Made by a program: the position numbers and the translations under genes. Positions 9,468 through 21,265 of a stretch of DNA of 64,000 nt are shown in pieces; position 1 is the stretch's first letter; each line of letters begins with the position of its first letter. Source of the DNA: Sinorhizobium sp. 8-89 (GTDB taxonomy: Bacteria > Pseudomonadota > Alphaproteobacteria > Rhizobiales > Rhizobiaceae). Location: the NCBI RefSeq assembly GCF_030124325.1, contig NZ_JASKLR010000004.1, positions 335,483 to 399,482 of the forward strand, given 5' to 3'. The notes under the pieces were generated by a model. That model was not told the origin of the DNA and did not search any database. It saw only the letters and a list, made by a program, of their open reading frames with translations.

Positions 9468-10216
9468 CGCCTGTCCTCCCGGGGTCTATCCTTCCAACCG
9501 GGGACGAGCACCAGCGAAAAATATGGAGCCTCGTCGTCCGGCTTCTCGCCAAGCGGAATCATCGCGGCATTCTTCATGGTGCCTCGCTCGACATAGACGG
9601 CCCCGCCGAGCCGGCCTGCGGTGGCAAGCGCCCGGCGGATTTTTGGCAGGTTGCGGCCGACCTTCATGATGACGGCGGCTTCTGTATCGGCAAGGCGACG
9701 CTGAAGCTCGCCCTCGCCCATCGTGCCGGGCAGCACGGAAAGAACGTCGTCGCCCTGCACCAGCGGCAGCCCCGCGGCCGACCAGCAACCGGACATGGCG
9801 GTGATGCCGGGAATGACCTCGACCGGAAACCGGCCCGCGAGCCGCACGTGCAGATGCATGTAAGACCCGTAGAAGAGCGGGTCACCTTCACTGAGCACCG
9901 CGACGGTTCGTCCTGCGTCGAGATGCACCGCGACGGCCTCGGCGGAGGCATTGTAGAAATCCGTGATCTGGCTCTTGTAAGAGCAGTCGTCCTTGTCGAT
10001 CTCGGTCGTCACCGGATAGTAGAGCGGCAACTCGATAAGATCCGGCTTCAGCAGGCCCTCCACCACCGCGCGGCCATTGCCGTTGCGCCCTGCCTTGGCG
10101 AAAAAGGCGACCACGTCGGCTTCGCCGAGCGCCCGCACCGCCTTCACCGTCAAAAGTTCGGGATCGCCGGGGCCGGTGCCGACACCGATCAATCTGCCCA
10201 TCTCGACCGCGCTCAT
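9464..10216 (-). CDS. cobI: Precorrin-2 C20-methyltransferase
   Basis: A 250-residue SAM-dependent methyltransferase that converts precorrin-2 to precorrin-3A. GRLIGVGTGPGDPELLTVKA is the N-terminal motif and VAVLSEGDPLFYGSYMHLH the central one; GTMKNAAMIPLGEK is typical near the C-terminus. I keep the first Met (10216) because it overlaps cobH by four bases (ATGA coupling) and gives the N-terminus I recall for characterised CobI. Neighbours cobH and cobJ are in the same operon. Confidence 0.95.
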   Translation of the reverse strand: MSAVEMGRLIGVGTGPGDPELLTVKAVRALGEADVVAFFAKAGRNGNGRAVVEGLLKPDLIELPLYYPVTTEIDKDDCSYKSQITDFYNASAEAVAVHLDAGRTVAVLSEGDPLFYGSYMHLHVRLAGRFPVEVIPGITAMSGCWSAAGLPLVQGDDVLSVLPGTMGEGELQRRLADTEAAVIMKVGRNLPKIRRALATAGRLGGAVYVERGTMKNAAMIPLGEKPDDEAPYFSLVLVPGWKDRPREDRR

Positions 10217-10845
10217 AGGCCCGGCCTCGCGAGAGAGTTGAGCGCCGCGGCGGTCATGGCGCTGCCACCGAGACGGCCGCGCACGATCGCGAATGGAACA
10301 CCATAGGAATTCTCGGCGAGCGCATCCTTCGATTCCGCCGCGCCGACGAAGCCGACCGGCATGCCGAGGATCGCCGCTGGCTTCGGTGCGCCATCGCGCA
10401 GCATTTCAAGCAGGTAGAAGAGCGCCGTCGGCGCGTTGCCGATGGCGACGACGGAGCCGGCCATCCGTTCGCCCCAAAGCTTCAATGCGGCCGCCGAGCG
10501 CGTATTGCCGATCTCCGTCGCAAGCGTCCCGGTGCGCGGATCGCGAAGAGTGCAGATGACATCGTTGCCTGCCGGCAGCCGCGCCCGCGTCACCCCATGC
10601 GCCACCATTTCAGCGTCGCAGAAAATCGGCGCGCCGTTTTTCAACGCCGTGCGCGCGGCGGAAACGAAATCCGGCGAGAAGACGAATTGGCGCGCGGCCT
10701 CGACGGAGCCGCAGGCATGCACCATACGCACGGCGAGATCGGCCTCCTCTTCGGAAAAGCCGGAAAGATCGGCCTCCGCGCGAATGATCGCAAAGGAACG
10801 CTCATAGATGGCGTTGCCATCGCGGATATAATCGTAGTCCGGCAT
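10213..10845 (-). CDS. cobH: Precorrin-8X methylmutase
   Basis: A 210-residue enzyme that moves the methyl group from C-11 to C-12 of precorrin-8X, giving hydrogenobyrinic acid. VRMVHACGSVEAARQF carries the catalytic His of the CobH/CbiC family; LGMPVGFVGAAESKDAL and the C-terminal GRLGGSAMTAAALN are family motifs. It follows cobG by two bases and overlaps cobI by four, so cobG-H-I-J form one unit. Confidence 0.96.
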   Translation of the reverse strand: MPDYDYIRDGNAIYERSFAIIRAEADLSGFSEEEADLAVRMVHACGSVEAARQFVFSPDFVSAARTALKNGAPIFCDAEMVAHGVTRARLPAGNDVICTLRDPRTGTLATEIGNTRSAAALKLWGERMAGSVVAIGNAPTALFYLLEMLRDGAPKPAAILGMPVGFVGAAESKDALAENSYGVPFAIVRGRLGGSAMTAAALNSLARPGL

Positions 10846-10847
10846 TT

Positions 10848-12224
10848 CTATCCCTGTTCAAACGCTGCGGCGATGCGCGCGACCCCGAGCCGTGTAAGAC
10901 AGGACCGCGCCGATTCGCCAGCGTCTTTGTTTTCCCTGACCAGCGCACCGAGATGCGCGAGCGCGGTTTTTATACCATTCGCATCCGTGTAGGCGCTCGG
11001 CGCGACGGAAGCAGTACCATTTACGACAAGCGCATATCCTGATGGCGCACCGACAAGCGTCAGCTCCGACGATGATGGTCGCGCGCATCCCTTGGGACAG
11101 CCGGAGAGATGAACGGCCATCGAGCCGTCGAACAGTTCGGGCGCCGCCTCAACCATCAGCCCTGCCACGACCTTCGTCTCCATCAGCGCCGAGGCGCAGG
11201 CTCCCGTGCCGGCGCAGGTGGCAATATGATTGCGCGGATCATCGGGGGCAATGCGGAAACCGAGAGAAGACGCGAAACGCTGTGCCGTCGCGGCCGCCTC
11301 GCGGTCGAGCCCGAGCACGAAGAGGCCATGGTCCGGTGCGGGCCGGATCTCCGTCGCACCCAACTCCTCGGCTTTACGCAGGAACGCCGTCAGGCTGGCC
11401 GCATCCGCCTGGGCGAAGGCGAAACCGACGCCAAGCACGGTTACGCCATCGGCCACCATGTGCATGCCGGCAACCGACGCTGCCGGCTCCGTCTCCAGGG
11501 TCGGCCTCGCCGGCGGACGCTCTCCGACCGCCAATTCGTTTCCGATCGCCGCCGCGTCGAGATTACGGCCGCGCGCGCTGTCACCGATTGCGGCGAGCCT
11601 GCCGAGAATGGCCAAGAGGCATGGAATGACTTCGCCCGCATCGAGCGGCGCGACCGACCGCGCCGTGCGAGCGGTCCCGCCGAGGGAAAGCAGCCACGCT
11701 ACGCCGTCATCCGCTTTCACCGCCTTGAGACGCAAGTCGGCAACGATGTCGTCGAGGTGAACGCGGCCGCCGCCGTCGATGATGATCGAGAGCTTCGGCG
11801 CGAGCGTGAGGGGCGGATCGAGCGCGGCGATCGCTTCGCGCGACGCCCGTGCGAGCGGACGTGGATCGACGATCTCGTCCGCATCGATCCCGGCAAGCGG
11901 TGGCGTTTCGATCGCAACGCCGTCGGCAATGGCAATGCCTGCCTCGCCGATTGCCGACGCGAGGCCGGCGGCGGTCGCGGCGGTCAGGCCTCGGACCTGC
12001 AGATTTCCCCGCGCTGTCACTTCCAGAATTCCGTTGCCGAAGCGCTCGGCCGCCGCGGCAAGTGCCCGCAACTCCCCAGGCGTCATGCTGCCGGTCGCCG
12101 GTCGCAGGCGCACCAGCAATCCGTCACCGGTCTGCATCGGTTTCGCGAGCGACGGACAGGCGCCCCGCCGCATAGCGGCGTCGGGAGCGGCCCCGTTGGA
12201 TCTGGGCATGGCACAGCTTGTCAT
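10848..12224 (-). CDS. cobG: Precorrin-3B synthase (oxygen-dependent, 4Fe-4S/siroheme-type fold)
   Basis: A 458-residue monooxygenase of the nitrite/sulphite reductase fold that hydroxylates C-20 of precorrin-3A. Its presence marks the aerobic cobalamin route. The iron-sulphur ligands are visible as TCAGTGACASA and LSGCPKGCARP, the C-x5-C and C-x3-C pairs of this family. The start is uncertain: ATG 12224 (MTSCAMPRS) gives a length close to the 459 residues I recall for characterised CobG; ATG 12209 and a TTG at 12248 are alternatives. It is the first gene of cobGHIJ. The upstream 138 bases to cobF hold no riboswitch I can recognise. Confidence 0.92.
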   Translation of the reverse strand: MTSCAMPRSNGAAPDAAMRRGACPSLAKPMQTGDGLLVRLRPATGSMTPGELRALAAAAERFGNGILEVTARGNLQVRGLTAATAAGLASAIGEAGIAIADGVAIETPPLAGIDADEIVDPRPLARASREAIAALDPPLTLAPKLSIIIDGGGRVHLDDIVADLRLKAVKADDGVAWLLSLGGTARTARSVAPLDAGEVIPCLLAILGRLAAIGDSARGRNLDAAAIGNELAVGERPPARPTLETEPAASVAGMHMVADGVTVLGVGFAFAQADAASLTAFLRKAEELGATEIRPAPDHGLFVLGLDREAAATAQRFASSLGFRIAPDDPRNHIATCAGTGACASALMETKVVAGLMVEAAPELFDGSMAVHLSGCPKGCARPSSSELTLVGAPSGYALVVNGTASVAPSAYTDANGIKTALAHLGALVRENKDAGESARSCLTRLGVARIAAAFEQG

Positions 12225-12362
12225 CGCGTTGGTCAAGTCTCCCGGCAAAAGCGCAATGGTCCCGCCATATGTCGCTTTCGATGGTCGCTATATCACAGGC
12301 AAGCGCTTTGAGAGAGATAAAAGGGGAGGTGATAGTCCCCGAATCCGCGGCACGCACGCCTG

Positions 12363-13133
12363 CTATTCGTCGAAATCGGCGCCCTTGCGCAGGAGATAGA
12401 TGTCCATGATCCAGCCGATGCGCTCGCGCGCCTCTGCGCGCGCCTTGAGGATCTCGTCCTTCACTTCGGCAAGAGGCCCGGAGATGACGATCTCATCCGG
12501 CGTGCCAAGATAGGCGCCCCAATAGATTGCGGCATCCGGGTCTTCGATCTTCTGGAACGCCTGCTCCCCGTCGAGCATGACGACGGCCGTTTCGCTTTTA
12601 TCCGGGAAGCTTTCGGCAAGCCGCCTTCCGGTGGTGATCTCGACAGGTTTGCCGACGAGATTGAGCGGTATGCGGTGGCTGGCGCAGAGTGCCTGCAGGC
12701 TGGTGATGCCGGGAACGACTTCGAAGTCGATAGCCACATGTCCCCGCGCCCTGACGCGTTCCACGATGCGGATCGTGCTGTCGTAAAGCATCGGGTCGCC
12801 CCAGACCAGGAAGGCGCCTGTCTGGCCTTCAGCAAGTTCGCCAAGCAGCAGTTCCTCATACGTTGCGGCGATGCTGCCGTGCCAGTCGTCGACGCTGCTG
12901 TTGTAGCTCCGGCCCTCCGTCTGGCGCACCGGCACGGCGAACTCGACGGTGCGGCTGTCGCTTCTTGTCACATAGCGCGCACATATTTCGCGGCGGACTT
13001 CGGCAAGCTCGGTCTTCTTCGCCCCCTTGGTCGGGATGAAGAGCACATCGGCCTTGTTGAGGGCGTTGATTGCCTGAATGGTCACGTGTTCGGGATTGCC
13101 CGCGCCGATGCCGATGATCAGGATATGCCGCAT
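12363..13133 (-). CDS. cobF: Precorrin-6A synthase (deacetylating), C1-methyltransferase
   Basis: A 256-residue SAM-dependent methyltransferase that methylates C-1 and removes the acetyl fragment from precorrin-5. Motifs are RHILIIGIGAGNPEHVTIQA, GAFLVWGDPMLYDSTIRI, and ERIGWIMDIYLLRKGADF at the C-terminus. I chose ATG 13133 (MRHILII), preceded by AGGCAG; in-frame codons up to 13250 add a basic stretch with no homology that I recognise. It lies upstream of cobG with a 138-base gap and is oriented the same way; a separate promoter between it and ung (13134-13308) is likely. Confidence 0.93.
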   Translation of the reverse strand: MRHILIIGIGAGNPEHVTIQAINALNKADVLFIPTKGAKKTELAEVRREICARYVTRSDSRTVEFAVPVRQTEGRSYNSSVDDWHGSIAATYEELLLGELAEGQTGAFLVWGDPMLYDSTIRIVERVRARGHVAIDFEVVPGITSLQALCASHRIPLNLVGKPVEITTGRRLAESFPDKSETAVVMLDGEQAFQKIEDPDAAIYWGAYLGTPDEIVISGPLAEVKDEILKARAEARERIGWIMDIYLLRKGADFDE

Positions 13134-13308
13134 TCTTCTGCCTGCCTCTCGCATTGCGCCTCGATAGTTGGAGCGGGACGCGGGCGGAAACCGCGCACAC
13201 CTTTTCTCATCCGCTAATGCGGGCAGTCTTTGGCCGATCGGAGGCAGCAACGCAAGGTTTCTCCGCGACAGGCGCCGGCGGCACTACGTCAGACCGGAGC
13301 GATTCGGC

Positions 13309-14016
13309 TCAGCGACCGCTTTCACCCTCAGGGTTCTCCGGCAGTTGCCAGTCTATCGGATCGAAGCCTTTGGAAACGAGAAAAGCATTCGCTTGCGAGA
13401 AATGCCGGCAACCGAGAAAGCCCGAATGGGCCGAAAGCGGAGAAGGATGCGCCGCCTTCAGCACCAGATGCCGGGACTGGTCGACGAAGGCCGCCTTCCT
13501 TTGCGCGTAGGAGCCCCACAGCATGAAGACGACGGGTTGTCGCTGCTCGTTGACCGCTCGAATGACCGCGTCGGTGAAACGCTCCCAGCCCCGCCCCTGG
13601 TGCGAAGCCGCCCGTCCCCGTTCGACCGTGAGCACGCTGTTCAAAAGCAGCACGCCCTGCCGCGCCCAGCTCTCCAGGAAACCGTGACGAGCGGGCGGAA
13701 TGCCGAGATCGTCCTGGAGCTCCTTGTAGATGTTGACGAGCGACGGCGGCGTGCGCACGCCGGGCCGCACGCTGAAACAAAGCCCGTGCGCCTGCCCGTC
13801 GCCATGATAGGGATCCTGCCCGAGGATAACGACGCGGACCTTGTCAAGCGGCGTAAGATCGAGCGCGCGGAAATATTCGCTGCCTCTCGGAAAGATCTGC
13901 CGGCCGCCGTCCTTTTCCCCAAGCAGGAACCGCTTGAGGTCGCCCATATAGGCGCTTGAGAATTCCGGGGCCAAAGCGGCCTTCCAGCTGTCCTCGATCC
14001 GGATGATCGGTTCCAT
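13309..14016 (-). CDS. ung: Uracil-DNA glycosylase, family 1
   Basis: A 235-residue base-excision repair enzyme removing uracil from DNA. The active-site motif [20 protein letters not shown] contains the water-activating Asp, and [20 protein letters not shown] carries the catalytic His and the DNA-intercalating Leu region; [11 protein letters not shown] is the uracil-binding Asn/Leu segment variant (W-G-x-x-A). Length is normal for the family. It is not functionally tied to the flanking cob or mod genes, from which it is separated by about 175 and 200 bases. Confidence 0.96.
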   Translation of the reverse strand: MEPIIRIEDSWKAALAPEFSSAYMGDLKRFLLGEKDGGRQIFPRGSEYFRALDLTPLDKVRVVILGQDPYHGDGQAHGLCFSVRPGVRTPPSLVNIYKELQDDLGIPPARHGFLESWARQGVLLLNSVLTVERGRAASHQGRGWERFTDAVIRAVNEQRQPVVFMLWGSYAQRKAAFVDQSRHLVLKAAHPSPLSAHSGFLGCRHFSQANAFLVSKGFDPIDWQLPENPEGESGR

Positions 14017-14149
14017 ATGTCATCGAGCCTCGTTTCGCTTCAACCGGAAATTTAAGCAGTTGAGCGGGCGCTGCAAGCGGTCCTGCGTGATTTGATTATT
14101 CGATTCACCGTTCCTGATCGGAACTCCCGAAGAGCATTGTATTTCTGCA

Positions 14150-14185
14150 GATATAACGATAACCAGAAGGATAGATCGTTATATC
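14150..14185. promoter_or_regulatory. Putative ModE operator upstream of modABC
   Basis: Two perfectly complementary 11-base arms, GATATAACGAT (14150-14160) and ATCGTTATATC (14175-14185), separated by 14 bases. They contain the half-sites known from ModE boxes (ATCGnTATA / TATAnCGAT). Here they face outward (everted) compared with the E. coli order as I recall it. The site ends 32 bases before the modA start, where a repressor could block transcription. A ModE-type gene lies 2.7 kb downstream. Confidence 0.72.
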
Positions 14186-14217
14186 CTCAAAAATATCGCG
14201 ACCGGACGGAGGCACGC

Positions 14218-15006
14218 ATGCGGAAGGGACGAAGAACCTGGCTCAAGGGACTCGCGCTCACCTTGTGGGTCGCCTTGACAGGCGCGGCCCCTGGCATTGC
14301 GCAAGCGGCAGAAAGGGTAACCGTCTTTGCAGCGGCGAGCCTGAAGAACGCGCTCGATGCCGTCAACGCCGAATGGGAGAAGGAAAGCGGCAGGCAGGCA
14401 ACCGCTTCCTATGCCGCAAGCTCGGCGCTTGCAAAGCAGATCGAACAGGGCGCGCCGGCGGATGTTTTCATTTCGGCCGACCTCGCCTGGATGGACTATC
14501 TTGCCGACAAGAAGCTGATCAAGGCGGACACCCGCTCCAACCTTCTCGGCAACCGCCTCGTCCTCGTTTCCGCAAAGCCCGATGCGCAAGCGGTCGATAT
14601 CAAGCCCGGTTTCGATCTCGCCGGCCTCCTCGGAAACGACCGCCTGGCGATGGCTGCGGTCGACTCGGTTCCCGCCGGCAAATACGGCAAGGCGGCACTG
14701 GAAAAACTCGGGGTCTGGCCGGCAGTCGCACAGAAGGTGGCGGGGGCGGAAAGCGTGCGCGCCGCTCTTCTCCTGGTATCTCGTGGCGAGGCTCCCTATG
14801 GCATCGTGTACCAGACGGACGCGGTGGCCGATCCCGGTGTCAAGGTGGTCGGCACCTTCCCGGAGGACAGTCATCCTCCCATCATCTATCCGATAGCCAT
14901 TACGGCCGACAGCAAGAACACCGACGCAGCCGCCTATCTCGCATTCGTCACGTCGGCCAAGGCTGCGGCGCTCTTCGAGGCCGAGGGTTTCACGGTGCGG
15001 AAATAA
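14218..15006 (+). CDS. modA: Molybdate ABC transporter periplasmic binding protein
   Basis: A 262-residue periplasmic protein that captures molybdate (or tungstate) for ModBC. The first 30 residues are a Sec signal peptide (basic MRKGRRTW, hydrophobic LALTLWVALTGAA, cleavage near AQAAER). The mature start ERVTVFAAASLKNALDAVN is the classic ModA motif with the oxyanion-binding Ser, and GAPADVFISADLAWMDYL is the second family motif. ATG 14218 is preceded by GGAGG at ideal spacing; the frame is open further upstream but lacks a ribosome site and runs through the ModE-like operator. Confidence 0.95.
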   Translation: MRKGRRTWLKGLALTLWVALTGAAPGIAQAAERVTVFAAASLKNALDAVNAEWEKESGRQATASYAASSALAKQIEQGAPADVFISADLAWMDYLADKKLIKADTRSNLLGNRLVLVSAKPDAQAVDIKPGFDLAGLLGNDRLAMAAVDSVPAGKYGKAALEKLGVWPAVAQKVAGAESVRAALLLVSRGEAPYGIVYQTDAVADPGVKVVGTFPEDSHPPIIYPIAITADSKNTDAAAYLAFVTSAKAAALFEAEGFTVRK

Positions 15007-15107
15007 GCGCGAAGCAACTCACGCAAGCACCCTGCGTGAAATCTCGACAGATTTGCGCAGGTCATGAGGGTGTTGCGGCTGCAGGATTTTGACGGGAGAT
15101 TTGACGC

Positions 15108-15809
15108 TTGGACTGGATGGCATTGAGCGATGCGGAGTGGACGGCAGTCCGACTTAGCCTGCGCGTCGCCACGGTTGCGATGTTAAGCAGCCTGCCGCTG
15201 GCACTGCTGGCCGCCATGGTGCTTGCGCGTGGGCGCTTCTGGGGCAAGTCGGTCCTGAACGGCCTCGTACATATGCCGCTGGTGCTGCCGCCGGTTGTCA
15301 CCGGCTTCGTGCTGCTGCTTCTCTTCGGCCGCCGCGGACCGATCGGCGCCTTCCTCGCCGAGAATTTCGGCATCGTCTTCTCCTTCCGCTGGACGGGTGC
15401 CGCGCTTGCCTGTGCGGTCATGGGCTTTCCGCTGATGGTGCGCAGCATCCGGCTGTCGATCGACGCAGTCGACCGCAAGCTCGAGGACGCCGCCGCCACG
15501 CTCGGCGCCGGACCGGTATGGGTGTTTCTGACCGTCACACTGCCGCTGATCCTTCCCGGCATCATCGCCGGCATGATCCTCTCCTTTGCCAAGGCGATGG
15601 GCGAGTTCGGGGCGACGATCACCTTCGTCTCCAATATTCCGGGCGAGACGCAGACGCTTTCCTCCGCGATCTACACTTTCACTCAGGTTCCAGGCGGCGA
15701 TGCCGGAGCGATGCGCCTCGCCGTCGTCTCGGTCGTCATTTCCATGGGGGCATTGATGCTGTCGGAGATTTTCGCGGCATTCGCAGCAAAGCGCTCGGTG
15801 ACGGCATGA
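15108..15809 (+). CDS. modB: Molybdate ABC transporter permease (TTG start)
   Basis: A 233-residue inner-membrane permease with five to six helices. [19 protein letters not shown] and the EAA loop [20 protein letters not shown] are family hallmarks, and [20 protein letters not shown] is the ModB signature. The start is most likely TTG 15108, with GGGAG nine bases upstream; the next ATG (15117) is too far from that site. The 101-base gap from modA is longer than other junctions here. Its stop overlaps the modC start (ATGA). Confidence 0.94.
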   Translation: MDWMALSDAEWTAVRLSLRVATVAMLSSLPLALLAAMVLARGRFWGKSVLNGLVHMPLVLPPVVTGFVLLLLFGRRGPIGAFLAENFGIVFSFRWTGAALACAVMGFPLMVRSIRLSIDAVDRKLEDAAATLGAGPVWVFLTVTLPLILPGIIAGMILSFAKAMGEFGATITFVSNIPGETQTLSSAIYTFTQVPGGDAGAMRLAVVSVVISMGALMLSEIFAAFAAKRSVTA

Positions 15810-16879
15810 GCCTTGAGGTCGAAGCCCGCCACCGGGTCGGCGCCTTCACGATCGACGCCGCGTTCACCTCCGACGGCAGCGTCACGGCGCTGTTCGGTCG
15901 CTCGGGTTCGGGCAAGACCTCACTGATCAATATCATCGCCGGACTTCTCCGCCCCGATAGCGGCCGGATCGTTCTCGACGGCGACGTGATTGCAGATAGC
16001 GAACGGCGGATATTCACGCCGATCCACCGGCGCCGCTTTGGCTACGTCTTCCAGGAAGCGCGGCTTTTCCCGCACATGAGCGTCCGCAAGAATCTCGCCT
16101 ACGGACGCTGGTTCGCCGGTGCGGAAAAGTCCGCCTCGCAGTTCGGGCGGGTCGTTGAAATGCTTGGCATCGGCCACCTGCTCGACCGCCGTCCCTCGAC
16201 GCTCTCCGGCGGCGAACGCCAGCGTGTTGCCGTCGGCCGTGCGCTGCTTGCCTCTCCCCGCCTGCTACTGATGGACGAACCGCTTGCCGCACTCGACGAG
16301 GCACGAAAGGCGGAGATCCTGCCTTATCTGGAGCGGCTTCGTGACGAAACGAGAATTCCGATCGTCTATGTCAGCCATTCGGTCGCGGAAATCGCGCGGC
16401 TCGCCGAGCGCGTCATCGTGATCGAGAACGGCCGGGTCCAGGCATCGGGCGACGCGGCCGTCATCTTGAGCCAGCCGGCAGCGGTGCACGCGATGGATTG
16501 GCGCGAGGCAGGCGCCCTGCTCGAGGGCGTGGTCGAGAGCCATGACAGCGCACACAATCTGACGGTCGTCCGGGCGGGCGAATGTCTCGTGCGCGTGCCG
16601 CAACTCTTCGTTCCGCCGGGCCACAGCGTCCGCCTGCATATCGCGGCGCGCGACGTCATGCTGGCCACCGTGCGTCCCGAAGGCATCAGCGCGCTCAACG
16701 TGTTCGAGGGAACGGTCATCGATCTCTCGCCCGATGAAAAGGCCAGCATCGACGTTCGCGTGCAGTGCGGCGGCAACGTTATTCTCGCCCGCATCACCGC
16801 TCTGTCCCGCGACGCGCTCCAGCTCGCACCTGGGAAATCCGTTCACGCGATCATCAAGACCGTGGCGCTCGATCACTGA
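15806..16879 (+). CDS. modC: Molybdate ABC transporter ATP-binding protein
   Basis: A 357-residue ATPase. Walker A is [15 protein letters not shown] (about residues 32-46), the signature [16 protein letters not shown], Walker [13 protein letters not shown], and the H-loop YVSHSVAEI. Residues beyond about 290 form a MOP-type oxyanion-binding domain (TRIP-like regulation of ModBC). ATG 15806 overlaps the modB stop by four bases; the longer in-frame extension only reads modB out of frame. It energises molybdate import and is encoded last in modABC. Confidence 0.95.
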   Translation: MSLEVEARHRVGAFTIDAAFTSDGSVTALFGRSGSGKTSLINIIAGLLRPDSGRIVLDGDVIADSERRIFTPIHRRRFGYVFQEARLFPHMSVRKNLAYGRWFAGAEKSASQFGRVVEMLGIGHLLDRRPSTLSGGERQRVAVGRALLASPRLLLMDEPLAALDEARKAEILPYLERLRDETRIPIVYVSHSVAEIARLAERVIVIENGRVQASGDAAVILSQPAAVHAMDWREAGALLEGVVESHDSAHNLTVVRAGECLVRVPQLFVPPGHSVRLHIAARDVMLATVRPEGISALNVFEGTVIDLSPDEKASIDVRVQCGGNVILARITALSRDALQLAPGKSVHAIIKTVALDH

Positions 16880-16915
16880 GCGCGGATGTGGCCCGGCTTT
16901 CGCTCGCGTCTTGCC

Positions 16916-17308
16916 TCATTTGTCCGAAACCGTTTCCGTCACAGAAACAGTGTTGGGGTCGCGAACGGCCTCGAGCCAGTCGAGATCGTCCTCGATCGCC
17001 GCGCAAGCCTTTGCCTCCATCGTCCGAAACCGCTGGATCAGCATCTCGCCGAAAGCCGTGACAGCGGCACCGCCCCCTTGCTTCCCGCCGCGCTGCGATT
17101 CCACCGAGGGCTCCTTGAACATCCGGTTCAAGGCATCGACGAGCAGCCAGGCCCGCCGGTAGGACATGTCCATGGCGCGGCCGGCGGCGGAAATCGAGCC
17201 GGTTTCACGGATGAGTTCCAAGAGCATGATCTTGCCGCGCCCAAGGCGCTCCCCGGGCGGAAAGTCGATACGCAGGATCGGGCGGAGTTTATAGTCTTCG
17301 TCACGCAT
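16916..17308 (-). CDS. modE: ModE-type molybdenum regulator, DNA-binding domain only
   Basis: A 130-residue winged-helix regulator. MLLELIRETGSISAAGRAMDM and the following SYRRAWLLVDALNRMF match the LysR-like N-terminal domain of ModE; QRGGKQGGGAAVTAFGE is the wing region of the family. The C-terminal MOP (molybdate-binding) domains of E. coli ModE are absent, as in several short alphaproteobacterial ModE proteins, so molybdate sensing must be indirect or involve another protein. It is convergent with modC and is the natural candidate for the 14150-14185 operator. Confidence 0.85.
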   Translation of the reverse strand: MRDEDYKLRPILRIDFPPGERLGRGKIMLLELIRETGSISAAGRAMDMSYRRAWLLVDALNRMFKEPSVESQRGGKQGGGAAVTAFGEMLIQRFRTMEAKACAAIEDDLDWLEAVRDPNTVSVTETVSDK

Positions 17309-17364
17309 GCGGCGAGCATAGAGTCTCGGCCAAAGTTCTGGAAGTCCGGCCGTATTGCGCCTTG

Positions 17365-18267
<903 letters not shown>

Positions 18268-18346
18268 CTAATCGCTCGCACGGGCTTGATCGGGAGCGAC
18301 GAAGGATGCAGCGATAGCAGAGAGCCACGCCTATCAAGAGACATTC

Positions 18347-19678
18347 ATGCCCGGTCCCGTTCTCGACCCCGTCATCACCGAAAATTCGCTGCCCCCGAAA
18401 GCCGACGTCGTCATCATCGGCGGTGGCATCATCGGCGTCAGCACGGCGCTTTTCCTCGCCGAGCGCGGCATTCAAGTCGTGCTCTGCGAGAAAGGTGCGC
18501 TCGGCGGCGAACAGTCGAGCCGCAATTGGGGATGGGTGCGCGTCATGGGCCGCGACCGCCGCGAGATCCCGCTTGCGATGGCGGCACTGAAAATCTGGGA
18601 CACGCTCGATGCGCGCGTCGGCGGCGAAACCGGATTTCGCCGGAGCGGCATTCTGTATATCTCGGAAAGCGAACAGGATATCGCCAACCGCGACGCCTGG
18701 CTGACGCATGCCAGGCAACATGGTGTCGACAGCCGCCAGATCGGCGCGGACGAAACGCAGTCCAGGATGTCGGGAGCCATAACCCGCTACAAAGGCGCGC
18801 TATTCACGCCAAGCGACGGTCGGGCCGAGCCGCAGAAGGCGGTGCCGGCAATCGCCGCTGGGGCGCGGCGCGCCGGGGCGCATATCGTTACCGGCTGTGC
18901 TGTACGCGGAGTCGAGAGAAGTGCTGGCCGGATCAGCGCCTTCATCACGGAAAAGGGTCGCATCGAAACCACGACAGTCGTCCTTGCCGGCGGCTCCTGG
19001 TCGCGGCTCTTCTGCAAGGGCCTCGGAATACGGTTACCGCAACTGAAGGTGCGCAACACCGTGCTGAGAACCGCAGCGGTCGCCGGCGGACCCGAGGGCG
19101 CCGCCGCGACGGCGACCTATGCCTATCGAAAGCGCCTCGATGGCGGTTATACAATTGCCGACGGCAGCGCCAACCTGCACCCGATCGTCCCGGACAGTTT
19201 CACTTTCTTTCGTGATTTTCAGCCCGCGCGAAAGGCCGAGGGCGAAGCCGTGCAGGTCGGACTGAGCGCGCAGAGCTGGCGCGAGCTCTTCGAGATCGCA
19301 CCGGTGCCGCTCGACCGCCCGGGCGCCTTCGAACGTCACCGGGTCCTCGACCCCCGGCCCGATTCGCGCTCCGCGTTAAGGGCGTTCGCGGAGGCGAGAA
19401 AGGTCTTCCCGGCACTCCGGCAAACGGCGCCACTCCAGATCTGGGGCGGCCTGATCGATGTTACGCCCGATGCCGTGCCTGTCATTTCCCATGCTGAAAA
19501 TGTCCCCGGCCTGATCATAGCCACCGGCTTTTCCGGCCACGGCTTCGGCATCGGCCCCGGCGCCGGTCACCTCGTCGCCGATCTCGTCACGGGAGCTCAG
19601 CCGATCGTCGATCCCTCGAATTTCCGGCTGTCGCGCTTTTCCGATGGCACGCCGATCGAGATCGCGCCACCGGTCTGA
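18347..19678 (+). CDS. FAD-dependent oxidoreductase, D-amino-acid dehydrogenase/oxidase (DAO) family
   Basis: A 443-residue flavoenzyme. DVVIIGGGIIGVSTALFLAE (about residues 20-39) is the FAD-binding Rossmann motif, and LIIATGFSGHGFGIGPGAGH near residue 390-410 is the DAO-family C-terminal FAD motif. SSRNWGWVRVMGRD after the Rossmann fold is typical of proline/glycine-type amine dehydrogenases such as DadA. It probably oxidises an amino acid or other secondary amine to an imine. There is no signal peptide. It is divergent from the SDR gene with a 244-base shared promoter region; the two may act in sequence on one substrate, which is inference. Confidence 0.85.
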   Translation: MPGPVLDPVITENSLPPKADVVIIGGGIIGVSTALFLAERGIQVVLCEKGALGGEQSSRNWGWVRVMGRDRREIPLAMAALKIWDTLDARVGGETGFRRSGILYISESEQDIANRDAWLTHARQHGVDSRQIGADETQSRMSGAITRYKGALFTPSDGRAEPQKAVPAIAAGARRAGAHIVTGCAVRGVERSAGRISAFITEKGRIETTTVVLAGGSWSRLFCKGLGIRLPQLKVRNTVLRTAAVAGGPEGAAATATYAYRKRLDGGYTIADGSANLHPIVPDSFTFFRDFQPARKAEGEAVQVGLSAQSWRELFEIAPVPLDRPGAFERHRVLDPRPDSRSALRAFAEARKVFPALRQTAPLQIWGGLIDVTPDAVPVISHAENVPGLIIATGFSGHGFGIGPGAGHLVADLVTGAQPIVDPSNFRLSRFSDGTPIEIAPPV

Positions 19679-21264
<1,586 letters not shown>

Positions 21265-21265
21265 C

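Noticed and set aside
13134-13308. Possible cobalamin riboswitch upstream of cobF: minus-strand CTGCCCGC-ATT-AGCGGATGAG resembles the CCCGCAACTGTAAGCGG core.
   Set aside because: The remaining conserved parts (B12 box GCCAGGAGACCTGCC and the GCCACTG element) are not found, so this is more likely a chance hairpin. A covariance-model scan would settle it.
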